Positions 34,880 through 47,300 of a DNA stretch of 64,000 bases are shown one piece after another. The notes beneath the pieces are model-generated. The model had not been told where the DNA came from. It ran no database searches and saw only the letters and a program-made list of their open reading frames with translations. The stretch spans positions 682,001 to 746,000 of the forward strand of contig JAMYGW020000009.1 of NCBI GenBank assembly GCA_025617375.2, written 5' to 3'. A program made the position numbers and the translations under genes. The first letter of the stretch is position 1; each line of letters begins with the position of its first letter. Source of the stretch: Acarospora socialis. Taxonomy: Eukaryota; Ascomycota; Lecanoromycetes; Acarosporales; Acarosporaceae.

Positions 34880-37800
34880 TTCAAATTTCAATTAAAGATC
34901 TTTTTTTCAGAATTCTGCTGAACATATTATTCAGAACATTTTTTCATGAAGATATCAGTTTTACTTTTTAATTTTTAAGCTCAGTTACAATAGTCAGTGA
35001 TAATGACTTTCTTTCAGTTCTGAAAAAAAAAAAAAAATTATTTAAAATATTAACAGTTAATTGTATAAATTTCACAATTACAGAAATACTTTCTCAGTCA
35101 CAAGCTGATGAATAAGCTATTCATTTTACAATATAATGTGCAAAAAAGCAAGAACAAAATGATGATTTTTCTTCTGATTGACAAGACAATCTGATTGTAT
35201 AATATTTTGATAATTCAGAAATTTTGACAAAATTCTTTTACATTAACATTTTACAACTTCAAGATCACTTCTTTTATTTTACAGCATGATCTGATTTTAT
35301 AATGAAGTTACTTTTTAATTAACAAAAGACTTGATTTCAGTATCTGATTAATGAACTTTTTCATTTTTAATTTATACATACTCTGTCTTCATACAAACAA
35401 CAGAACTCTCTGAATATACAATATTTATTTGTAGTTTTCAGAAAGTTACATTAACACTGATTATTTTTTCTCTATTTCTCTTCTGTCAACACTTATACAA
35501 AGAAAGAATGAACACATAGTTTTAAAAGACTTCAATCTACATTATTCACTGTGAAGTGAATTCTTCAACTTAAGCATTCACAATATGAAAGAAATTCTTG
35601 CTGAAATGATCACATTGTACAATCTTTCTTTATTAATTACATCAGAAATCTTTACTTAATATATTCAGAAAATTTTCAGCACAATAAATCTGATCTTTAT
35701 CAGTTAGATTTTTGCAAATCAACTGAAAGAATGCATTATTAGAGAGAACATGAATCATGACTTAGATCATCTTTCAATCTCAGTAATTTTCAATCTTAAA
35801 ATTGTATAAATCACTCAAAATAAGATAAAATACTGAAAAAAGATGAATTAAAAAGTTATACTGATTGAAACTCAATATCTTTAAACAAATTAAAATCTGT
35901 CAACAAGAACTGAGATTGTATAATATACAGAGTATCTTGTTAACTTTATTGAGACATTAGTCAGCAACTCAGTTTCTATGTACAAGCTTTTGAATTAAGA
36001 AGAAATCTGATGAACAGATATAATTGATGAGACAGTTAGATAAAAAAGAAGAACAAAATGATAAGCAAAAATAATTTGTATGAAAGAAGCATGAAAGTTA
36101 ATTGAGATGAAAAACAAGAATAAAAAAATTTAATTGTAAAAACAAAAATCATACATTTCTGCAATGTAATTAATAAGACAGCAGACAGAAATGAATTTTG
36201 AATCTTAATCAAGATAAAAAAAGAAGATTCAAATTCTGCAGCAACAGTTTTCTTAATTTGTACAACATATAAAGAAGTTCACATTCTGAATGAGAAAACT
36301 GAGATCTTTAAGAAAAAATTTTATCTCAAGATGACAATCAATCTTCAGAATATTTTGAATATCAAAGTGCTTTGATTTTCACAGAAAAACAGATTTATTA
36401 ATTTGAAAATCTTTATTCAATTTATATTCATTTCAGACTCAACTAATGTCAAGAAAATCTCTGCAATTCTTTATACAAAAGTATTTCATAATGCTTCAGA
36501 GTCAGATAACATTTCATATTGTTTTTTTAAAGCAATGAAACTCAAACTTGTTCAAGCAATAATTAATCTCATCAATACAAACTAAAAGCTAGACTTTCTT
36601 TCTGAAAAATACAAGAGAACTTATACAATAGGGTTACACAAGTCAGAAAAGAAATTCTACAAAGAAGTTAAATTATAAAGATTAATTACTCTGCTGAATA
36701 CAGTAAAGAAAATTATGAAAACTCTGTTAATTATATGAATTAAGCAGATCACAGCAGACAACAATTTTCTTTTTGAAAATTAGATGAAATGTAGAACAGA
36801 ATGATTTACAGAAACTACACTGAATCTGTTGATAAGTCAGATTTGTACAATTTGAAGCAGTAAAAAGTATATTGTCATTTTTTTATCAATGAACATAACA
36901 AAAGTCTTTGACAAAGTAAATTCAACTCAGCTTCTAAACAACTTGCAGAAGAAATGAATGTTTTATTGAGTTGTATAATGAGTTTAGAGTTTTCTTTACA
37001 ATCAAACTATTTTACTGATTATATAAGATCAGAAGACAAGCTGCTTCTCTATGAAGACTGAAGTTTCACAAGACTTCTTTTTATCATCTATTTTCTTTTT
37101 ATTCTACAATGCAGATCTGTTGAAGTGATGTAATTGATTAAAAGAGAGAATTTTGATAATTGACTTTGCTGATGATGTCAACATTCTTTTATACAAACTG
37201 TTCACTGAGATTAACTGCATTAAACTGAAAAAAATTCATAAAGAATGTGAAAGCTGAATCACACAACATGAAGCTAGATTTATTTCTCATAAATATAAAA
37301 TAATTCACTTCTTCAGAATCAGAATCAGTTTTAATATACAGACAGTTGTATGAATTCAGAACAATGAATTGATTTCTTTTTCAAGTATGAGAATTTTAGA
37401 AATCTGATTTGATTCTAAACTCAAATGAATCACTTATGTCAAAATTCTTTAAAACAAAATAATTAAACAGACAGAAGCACTAATCAGAATAGTAGTGTTC
37501 ATTTGAGAAATTTCTTTCATATAATCTCAATAGATTTACACAACAGTCATTCAATCAGCAATGACTTATGAAATACATGTTTAACACATATCTGTTAAGA
37601 ATCATTGCATAAAGAAAGTGATCAGTGCAATCAAGATCATTCAGTTCAAATGTCTTTGTACAATTGTCAGCACTTATTAAACTACTTTAATCAGCATTTT
37701 GAAAATTAAGATCTACATTTTTTCTCTTGATTTATATCTAAATGATAAAGTGCAAATCTATATCACTCATACAAAGAGCACAGTTTTTGCAAAAATGAAA

Positions 37801-38470
37801 AATAAAATCTGCAGTCTCATTAAAAAAAGAATTAAACAGAAAGTCTGTTGATTCTTGATGACTGTGATAGTCATTCATCTTTCAGTGAAACTGATGAAGA
37901 AAATCAGTTTGAAGAAAACTGTATAAAATGCATAAACTCAAAAATAATATGACACTAATCAAAAAAAAAAGATCAGAAGATGAAATCAGATCACTGAATC
38001 ACTTTTTAAAAGAGTTTTTTAACTTTATCAGAAACTGAAAAAGACTAAAAGTTCAAAACTGATTCAGTTTTGTACAGAATGTGTTAACTATAATTACTTT
38101 CTTTACAAAATTAAGATTTCTGAAATTTTCTCTGTCAACTACTTGTGTAATAAGAAAGCAGAAACTTTACAACATGTATTGCTGACATGTAAAATCAGAA
38201 AAAATTCTCAGCTGCTTATTATTCAGAAAGAAAGAAAAAAGACTTTATATGACTTTTATTCATCAAAGAGTTGATTCATAAGACTGTCAAATGAATTGTG
38301 TGTGACAATTATTTAAGTCAGTTTTAGTTTATGATCAGTGTTCTTTATGATTAAAAGTGAGAACATTCATCTTATGTCTTATTCACTCAACTTTTACATC
38401 TAATCTACTTTCATACAAGAAACATTATGAGCTTAGATTTTCATTCTTGTAAAATTTTCTAAAATATGAA
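34880..38470 (+). pseudogene. LINE A ORF2 relic (endonuclease-RT)
   Basis: The AP-endonuclease part is at about 35450-35810 (DFNLHYSL, AEMITLYNLSLLITSEIFT, STINLIFIS, MNHDLDHLSIS), with the expected DFN and DH motifs. RT follows at about 36400-37450: NIT..FDKVN near 36893, LFYNADLLK near 37100, and FADDVN at 37165-37182, where both catalytic Asp are kept. A C-terminal segment near 38080-38200 (LCNKKAETLQHVLLTC) is a Cys/His motif common at LINE ORF2 ends. Stops are frequent in every domain, so the copy is dead despite the intact FADD box. Confidence 0.85.
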
Positions 38471-38699
38471 CTGAAGAGAAGTTCTGCTTAGCATAGCTAG
38501 TTCAGTGTAAGAATAATAATAATAATAAAAATTAACAAAATGAAATCTATCAGCAACTTAATACAGTGCTTAATAGCTGAACAAAACAAGCACACACACT
38601 TTTTCTTTCTCTTATTTACATTATCTACTTTTATACATCTTAATACTTCACTTTATTCATTTCTTATACTACATGTCAACTGTCATCAAAAGCTACATC

Positions 38700-41600
38700 A
38701 TGAATTTCAACAACTTCTTCACAAAACAACAATTCATTTCAATTCTCAGTCACAAGAACTGTAATTAATGATTTACTTTCATGAGAAAATGACTGATAAA
38801 TAAAGATCTATAATACATTATTAAAATCTCAGTGATTAATACTTTTGTCAGTGACTTCTTTTTATTCAGCAATTTCAGCTTCAGAAGTCAGAAGTTTGAT
38901 GTAAAAACTTTGTATTGATTCATCATTTATATTAGTGTAGATAATTAAAAATACATTGCAGATAAGATTAATATGAAGAATACTTAAAATATCTTGAAAT
39001 TCAAATACAGAAAGAAGCTGCAGATCACTGAAAAACAATATTTAATGAAGTTTATTGAATACAGAATGTCAACAAATGTATTTATCAATAAAGTATAAAT
39101 ATATCTCAGTAAGTTGAGCAGAAAAATTGTAATATCTCAGTCTGATATAATTGATCTATTTAAGTTTAAACAATAATTTCAGACATTTCTTCAAGCATTA
39201 TTTAAGAACTATACAGTGATTCACAACATAATCAATATTTAAAACATCTCAAACATCAAGAAAAGTCTGCAGAAATCTGAAGAAAAAAAAAATACAATTA
39301 AAAATTATTGAGACTGTCTTGTGAACAGATCAACACAAAGAAAAAGATTCAACACACTTATATTAACATGATGTGAAATATCATTATTAAAGATCATCAA
39401 GCTCTGACAACAATCATTTTTCTTAGTATAAATCAGTTAAATATTTTCTCTGTTGTAACTTTCATCACATTTAAAACTGTAAATATCTTTCTGTTACTTG
39501 CAGAAATGTTAAGTTAAAAAAGTTATTTGTTTTAATTATAATTAAGTCAGTCAGAAAATTAGACAAGTTGTTTACAGACAACTTACATCATAAAAACAAA
39601 ATAAAGTTCAAGTACAAGAACAGAAAGCATAAAGCTTTCAATGTTGAGACTGAGAAAAATAGTGACTCATTCTCATTTAAGTCTGACACAGAGAAAGATG
39701 ATGAGATTGTCACTTTGTTTAAGAAAACTGTCAGTAAGATATTCAGTTTTAAATGAGTTGTAAACTCTGAATACTTCACATACATAATTGATTAATATTA
39801 ACTTTTCAGTGATCTTTTAATATGCATATGATGTTAACAAATCAAAGTTGAGAAGAAATACTTATACTTATATTACTGTGAAATTACAGTCATATGAGAC
39901 AGATTCAGAGACTTTATGAGTTTAAGTTTAATACTTTATGTGTTTAAACTAAAAGTCAATCTTCTGTTGAGAAAGCAAATATATAAAATGAAATTGAAGA
40001 GAAGCTTTGATCAGCACAGTTTTTATATATGAAATAAATATAACAATGTTATGATAAAAGTGTCTGAGCAAGACAGTATCTATATAGTTAAATACATTGT
40101 GAAAAAACTGAATGAGTTTGTTCTGTTATTCATTATACACATGTTATTTAATTCAGAGATGACTCTTTCATTCACAGTACTAAATGCAAACTCTTAAATG
40201 CAGACTGACTCATTAAGTTCTGTTGACACTTTATTTTCTGTTGATATTTCATTTTTAAGTGAAAAGATTAAGATTTATAAGCTGTAACATCAACAATTTG
40301 TTCATTTTGACTCTGCAAAGCTTTATGATCTTTACAAAATCATGATTCTTGAAAAGTCAATTTTCATTGCTGAAGACAAGAAGAATATTTGTGAAGTTTA
40401 TGTTTTCACTAAGTTTGTCAATCAATGAGAACACAATATAAGCAAAAGAAAGATCAACATTCTTGTTTTGATTTTCATTGACATATATAATCTTTTATCT
40501 CTATCATTTATCAGACATCAGTATTTTCTGAAGATTGTGAACAATTATTCTTGAAAGACATAAACAATATTGCTGAAGTAATGCAATAATGTTTCACAGA
40601 AACTGCAAGAATAACAATTAAAAATTGAACTTCAGACTGATATAAAAATGCTTACTATATAGAGTGACAATGTCACAGAATTAAGATCAACTTTGAATGA
40701 CTGATGCAAATTTTTTAACATTACACTACAGTATACTGTGCTTTATATGTTTATTCAGAATAATATTACTGAAAGAATTATCTGTATTACTGAGAATTCA
40801 GTGTACATCATGATTAAAAAAACAATACTTTCAATAAAGTTCTGAGTAAAAACAGTGCAAACAGATATTTATCTTTGCAATTGAACAGTAATCAGTTTTT
40901 TAATTAATGATAGACAAATAATTCTGAAGAAAATCTTCACTGATGTGCAGCTGTTCATTAATTACATTTGTGTCTAAGATTGCAAGTACTACTTCTATAT
41001 CAATCTTAAGTTGTTGTTAAAGAACAGATAAAATAAGTTCATAAATTAAGAATGAGTAAAAGTCTTCATAAATTATACAGATAAAATCACAAAACAATAT
41101 CTGCTTTGAGCTTCAGATCTTAAGTGAATCATTAAGAGTTATGCTGTAAAGTTTGTCAAGATTAAGAAGAAAAACAGTATTGATCTCAAACTACAAAAAT
41201 AAACAATTAAACATTCTGTCTAAACAGAAGTCAGTTAAATAATTATGAAAAAATGCAGTCATCACAGATCTCACAGCATCTATAACTCTGTCTATTATCT
41301 TTGAGCAAACTTACAAATTCAGATTTATGAGTTCAAATAACAAAAAAGAGTTCAAGTTAACTGCAGACAATTTTGACACATTTTCATCAAATATTCATAT
41401 GATAAATAAATCAATTGCAGTCAATTCAAACAGATCACAGATAAATGAACAAAATGAAATTAAGTAATTTTTGCATATTGAAGTTTTTGTCAGCAAAGCA
41501 CTGAATATTTTAACTGAAAAAGTCAAGACATTCTTATGTGTTAAGATTTTAAAAAGAAAACAGAACAATGACAATAAAGACTTTAACAAATTCATGATTA

Positions 41601-43280
41601 AAATATCATGAATTATGCTGATATTCATGACATTCATCACAGATAATGAAAAAGACACTAAGAACATTAAATTTAACATTTTCACATTTGTCATTTATGC
41701 TGAAGCAGTGAGAAACTCAGTCTGAAAAAAGATGTAAAAGAATATTATTCATGCAGAGTTGATGATTCTGACAGTCAATGAAATATAAAAAAAGATTGTA
41801 TCATCAAAGAATGCAAACATAGTAATCAGTAAATGAGTATTTAAATTTAAGCTGAATACTGATGAATCTCTGAACAAATTTAAGATAAAAGTTATGATAA
41901 GAGATTTTTCATAAATATATAACATTAATTATGAAAACATCTTTGCAATTACAATCAAGTTCAACACTTTTTGAGTCTTTCTTGTCATTGTTGTTCTTAA
42001 GAATCTTGAATGTCATCAGATAAATATCAACAACATTTTCATAAAATTCTTTCTTAAAAAAATCATCTACATGACAATCTTTTCTGAAGTTCAAGTTGCA
42101 TTTAACTGTGCACTGTGTATACTGTATAGTCTTTATGATCTAAAGTAAGTCACACAAAACTAATATAAATGATGTGTCACTGATCTGCACAAACTAAATT
42201 TTCATTAAAACAATATTAATTTATATCTTCTCATCAACAGCATCAAAAGAATTATGCTGCTTCTTTATGTGAATAATATAATTGTAGTCTCAGTAAATTT
42301 AACACATGTTCTCTGATTCAAGAAAGTTCTTGTGAAAATGTTTAAAGTTAAGAACTTAAGAAAGACACAGAAAATTCTTGATATATAAGTTACACACAAT
42401 CATAAAAGAAGAATTTTACATTTAAATTAGACTCACTATGTAAACAAGATGCTGAAAGATCTTTATATGTAATCTGATAAGCACAAAATTACAATGATTT
42501 TACTTAATGAATATAATACTCTTTATCTTATCAGCTCAGCTGATCAAAGAATAGATTAAAGATAATATCAATATATAATTGAAAATCTAATATACATGAT
42601 AATTCATACTTAACTGAACATCATCTTTGTTCTAAATCAACTAAGTCAGTATTTTAGTGATTTTATAGAACATCATGAACATGTGCTCAAGAAACTGCTG
42701 CAATATGTAAAATTAATCATCAATTTTGATATTGTGTACAGACTTAGTGAAAGTTAAGTCATACTTGAATATTTTAACTCTAATTATACATCAGACAAAC
42801 AAGATCAAAAGTCAATTCTGAAACATATATATATGTTTGAAGATAAATCAGTATTATGAGTAAGTCAAAAACAAAAGTCTATTGTCATCTTAATTACAGA
42901 GATTGAATACATAATCATATCAATATGTGCAAAAACTGAAGTTTGACTTACACAGATGCTGTAAAACATAAATATAAATAAATATCTTGAAGACAATTCA
43001 TACTGTATAAACATCAAGAAAAATGAAGCTCATTAAGCAGTCTCATTTCTTTAACTTAAGAAAGACAATCAGATTGTCTTGATTCTGATTAAGAATGCAT
43101 ATGTGTATGAGTAATTAAAGTATATTAACATTGTTTATCATCATATTTGTAATCTGCACAAGCAAAATCAGATTGATGTAAACTTTGTGCTTAGTTAAGA
43201 CATGATGACTGATGAATTAATTAAGTTTTTATTTAAATGAATCTTTAAGCACTTTGTTGAACAACTGAGACTTACTGTTA
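38700..43280 (+). pseudogene. Copia 2 gag-pol relic
   Basis: Collinear with Copia 1: Gag start at 38700, zinc-knuckle region near 39430-39480, the VRKxDKLF-like segment before 39568, GAG-pre-integrase (FVHFDSAKLYDLYK) near 40290, integrase near 40440-40870, RT near 41850-42450, RNase H near 42760-43230. The RT box reads YVNN (42266-42277), so catalysis is lost exactly as in Copia 1. Many Arg and Trp codons are stops. Confidence 0.87.
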
Positions 43281-43316
43281 ATGAAAGTCAATAGATGCAG
43301 CATCATCAAGTGAGAA

Positions 43317-43526
43317 TATTGAGAAGTGTGATGTTTTAACTGCTTTCATAGTCTTAGTTGAAACTAACATCAAAAATTACTCATTGTTCATATAGTCTGC
43401 ATGACAGAGTATGTAAATAGACAATATTTACAAATTACATTAATCACAATTAAGTCAACAGTATATGTTTCACTAAATAGACAGTTAGTCAGCAGTATAG
43501 CACAAGTATTCTTTTATCTTTCAACA
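43317..43526 (+). repeat. 3' LTR of Copia 2
   Basis: A 210-bp LTR starting TATTGAG (mutated TG) and ending TCAACA. Gypsy G2 begins three bases after it. Confidence 0.88.
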
Positions 43527-43529
43527 TAA

Positions 43530-43881
43530 TGTAATGTTCTAATCTGAGATTCCTCAAGTATGTAGAGCTAAGAGTTTGTGCTTATTGATATAACAGCTGG
43601 TCTGAAATGATTCTGAACTTTAACTCTTAGATGATTACTTAAGTTGAACATGATTCTTTTCATAAGAAAAATGATTGTGACTATATACTAAGCTTGCTCA
43701 TCAGTCTCATCATTGAGCTCATCAAGACAGCTTATTCATGCAATTCATTGAGCTTGCTCATCAAGCTTGTCATCAAGCATATCAAGATATCACATGACTG
43801 CTGTCTAAACATTCTCTGAATGTACATCTTTCACATATACACATCAGTTTGTTCTAAGTTCATTCTGAGTTGACTATAACA
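43530..43881 (-). repeat. 3' LTR of gypsy G2
   Basis: A 352-bp LTR. It differs from 49538-49889 essentially by transitions only, with no length change. Confidence 0.93.
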
Positions 43882-43956
43882 CTATTTTTTTCTTTTCAGA
43901 TGCTAGTTTTCTAGAGTCTATATAAGTGAGAGTATTCACATTGTTCATCATCAGTG

Positions 43957-44370
43957 ATGATGCTTTCTAAAAATTCAAATTGTCTAAGAATTGCAAAGAA
44001 AATTCAGATTGATGGTGTGCTTGCTCTGTTTTCTTGTGACTATTGTGTTTGTTGTGACATCAATTGTTTTGTAATGAAATCTTGATCAAAATGCAATAAG
44101 TGTACTTATCATGATCATTTATGTGTCAGTGTATTGTGAGAGTCTCTCAATAGAACTTGTCTTTCACTTCAAAAGAAAATAAGTAAAGCAAACAGCAAAT
44201 TAGCAGTCAAGCACACTGAGCTTGCTGCACTTTTCTCAAAAGTCATGCATCTTCAGAAAACATTGAATCAGATGAATCACTGTGCTTCACAGAAGACTGA
44301 CTGTCTTGCTGTTAAACTTGATAGTGATAATGATGAAACTGAGAATGAAGATTCTCAAACAATGTTGTAA
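43957..44370 (+). pseudogene. Antisense Zn2Cys6-like ORF in gypsy 3' region (G2 copy)
   Basis: Running opposite to gag-pol, this frame goes from ATGATG at 43957 to TAA at 44370 (137 codons plus stop) with two internal TGA. All six Cys are kept in CX2CX6CX8CX2CX6C (FSCDYCVCCDINC, then KCNKCTYHDHLC). This is followed by a Lys/Leu-rich helix (SLQKKISKANSKLAVKHTEL), a second helix, and an acidic end (DSDNDETENEDS). Zn2Cys6 domains in fungal regulators bind DNA through two zinc ions; here the protein is small and lies inside a transposon. Position, orientation and Cys spacing match G1, so it is part of the family. Role unknown. Confidence 0.75.
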
Positions 44371-44399
44371 CTTGTTGATTTGATGTCATCATTCTTTTG

Positions 44400-47300
44400 A
44401 ACTAATATCAACTTTTTTTCTCAAAATGTTGAAGTGTTCTTGCACAGTTCTTAAGATTTTCTCTGGGTTTTCAGATATTTTCTGAGATATTGTAATCTTT
44501 TCATTTTATGAGATAGTGAACTTTCTCACTAATCATTCTCTTTTCTAGAATGTTCTCAACTTCATATTCTTCATTGAGTTCAACAGATGTTTCATTGATT
44601 TGAAGTGATATGAACTGATTGCAGTGCTGTAGCATGAATGCATGAAATATCAGATGTATTCTCATTTTTCTGAGTAAGTTTAGTTCATAGTTTAATCTCT
44701 TGATGTTTCATATGATCTTGAATGATTCAATGCTCTTGTTTTCTAGCTTCTTGCTTTTTTTCTTTGTTCATATGTTGTTCATTCTCAGATATATCTTTTC
44801 TTCTTTTTTGAATGATCTTGCTTCTGTCATTTATCTTATCTGCTGTCTGATCTGTTCTGTTAGATCTTGATGCAGTTTTTTCATCTGTGTGATGTCTAAA
44901 ATTGTTTTTTGACTCTGTGATTTATGTTCTTTGAAATCTCATCATATCTCTGAGTTGTAATCATAGTTCACATAGAAAGATGTTTCTTCTGTGATTTCAT
45001 TCTTTGCATTGTTGTTTGCAAACTGTGTTATTGACAACAGTTATACTCAGTTGTCTTGACTCTTGTTGACATAGTGTCTCAAGTATGTTTCTATCATCTG
45101 ATTCATTCATTTGCTTTGCTCATCTGTCTGTAAATGATATGCTGTTACATTGTTGTATGCAAACTGTGTCATTGACAACAGTTATACTCAGTTGTCTTGA
45201 CTCTTGTTGACATAATGTCTCAAGTATGTTTCTATCATCTGATTCATTCATTTGCTTTGCTCATCTGTCTGTAAATGATATACTGTTAACATCTTGTGTT
45301 TTATTCTGAGTTCTGCTGTGAGTGTTTCTCAAAACTTGCTTGTAAACAGCTTGTCTCTGTCAGTGATAAATTCTTTTAATAGTCTGTGATTGTTAATCAA
45401 TTCTCTCAGTATTGTATATGTCAATATTGGTGCTGTTGTGATTTCTTTGAATGAAATGAACATCATGTACTTGATCAATCTATTCACTATAATCAATATA
45501 CTGTCAAATCTCACTCTTCATGCTGAATTCTTTGACAGTAATAGTTTCATAATGAAGTTCATAATAACTGACTTTCATGATGCTTCTGATGTGTTTAGTT
45601 GTGTTATTTTGTTGTATTGCTTATTTTAATTGATCTTGTTTCTTTGACATGAGTTGCACACAGTGATCATCTTGATAATTCAATTTCTAAAATCATTAAC
45701 ATTGTGTCTTCTTTGCACTAGATCTTTCATGCATTTAACTTTTAGATGTTCTTCAGTTCTGCTGTAGTAACATATTTCAATGAGTTCTTTGTCTGTCAAG
45801 AGAACTTACTTCATTTTGTATGTTGCTGCTAAGTTCTTTATGAGAATTTCTTTGTTATCTTTGCTTAGAATTTCAGTGTATATTGTTCATACATCTTTGT
45901 AGTCAGATTGTCTGCTCAAGACATCTGCTTCATCATTCTCATTATTTTTCTTGTAATGAATCTGAAATTTATAATCTGTCAACTGCTCTGTTCAATGAAT
46001 CTGTTGTTGATTGAGTTGCTTTGTTGTTGTGAAGTTTCTCAAATTCTTATGATCTGTATAGATCTGAATTGACTTGCTCATTTCTGCAAGATAAGATCTT
46101 CAATCTTGCAGTGTTTCTACTATCACAAGAAGTTCTTTGTTGTGAATTTCATATTTTTTCTTGAATTCTGATAATTTTCTAGATTGATATGCTATAGATT
46201 TCTGTTTTTCTTTCTCAATCTGATATAAACATGCATTTACTGCAAAATCTGAAGCATCAGTTTTCAATGTCTTCTTGCATGCTGAATTGAGTATTCTCAG
46301 ATGTGTTGTTTCACTAAGACTTTTCTTTAATATGTGAAATGCATTCTTCTGCTTCTTATTTCAATGTTATTTTTTATTTTTGTGTGTCAAATGCATCAGT
46401 GATTCTGCAATTCTTGCATAGTTTGATACAAACTTTTGATAATAGTTCATTAACTCTAGAAAGACTTGTACTTTCTTGATCTGTTTCAGTGTTGATCAGT
46501 TTCTGACTGCTTTTATCTTCTTTGAATTCTTCTCAATTTGTTCAGATTGAATCACATAGTTTAGAAACTTAACTTTCTTGATCTTGAATCTGCTTTTTGA
46601 CTTTTTCACATACAAGACTTTCTCATTGAGCTTTGCTAATATCTTTTGCACATGTTCACAGTGCTTTTCAAGATCTTCTGAATATATCAGAATGTTGTTG
46701 AGATATGTGATCACAAAATCATTGAGATATTCTCTCAATATGTCATTGATCAATCTCTGAAAAATGACTGAGACATTTTTTAGTCTGAATGACATGATCA
46801 TATATTCATAGTATTCATATCTTGTTCAGAATGTCATTTTTCATTCTTTATCTTCTTTCATTCTTACTTGATAGTAGGTGTTCTTAAGATCTAAGCTTGT
46901 GAATCACTTAGTCTTGTCTAATCAGTCTTGCAACTCTTCTATCAGTGATAGAGAATAACTGTCTTGATGAGTTATCTTGTTGAGTTGTCTGTAATTGACA
47001 CATAATCATTTTCTGTCATTCTTTTTTGATATGAACAGAATCAAATATTCTGTCAATGACTTTGATAATTTGATGAATTCTCTCTTAAGATTCTCATCAA
47101 GATAAGTTCTAACTTTCTTGAGCTGATTCTTGCTCATTGAGTATAATGACATTCACTTAGGTTGCTTTCTGTTCAATAGTGATATCTTGTGATCTCATGA
47201 CTTATGTTTCAATAAGTTCATCTTTGATTGTTCTGAAATCTTGTATGTGTCTTCAACTGTGCATATTTTCTTTGTAATTCAATTGATTCATGAATTCTTT

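Larger units (their letters stand above)
33689..38528 (+). mobile_element. LINE A (Tad/I-like non-LTR retrotransposon)
   Basis: A 4.84-kb element inserted in the Copia 2 leader. It ends in a short AAT-repeat tail (38512-38528), not poly(A). Order: 5' region, ORF1 with zinc knuckles, AP-type endonuclease, RT, C-terminal Cys/His segment. I find no clear target duplication. Over about 34320-35340 it is nearly identical to LINE C, though the rest is clearly diverged. Confidence 0.92.
33184..43526 (+). mobile_element. Ty1/copia element Copia 2, split by LINE A
   Basis: Left LTR 33184-33392 and repeat-bearing leader to 33688, then LINE A (33689-38528), then the rest of the leader, gag from ATG 38700, pol, and right LTR 43317-43526. 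Without the LINE it would be about 5.5 kb, like Copia 1. The leader sequence on both sides of LINE A lines up with the uninterrupted leader of Copia 1 (around 18760-18800), proving nested insertion. The left flank is TAAAA; the right flank TAA is cut by gypsy G2 three bases later. Confidence 0.92.
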
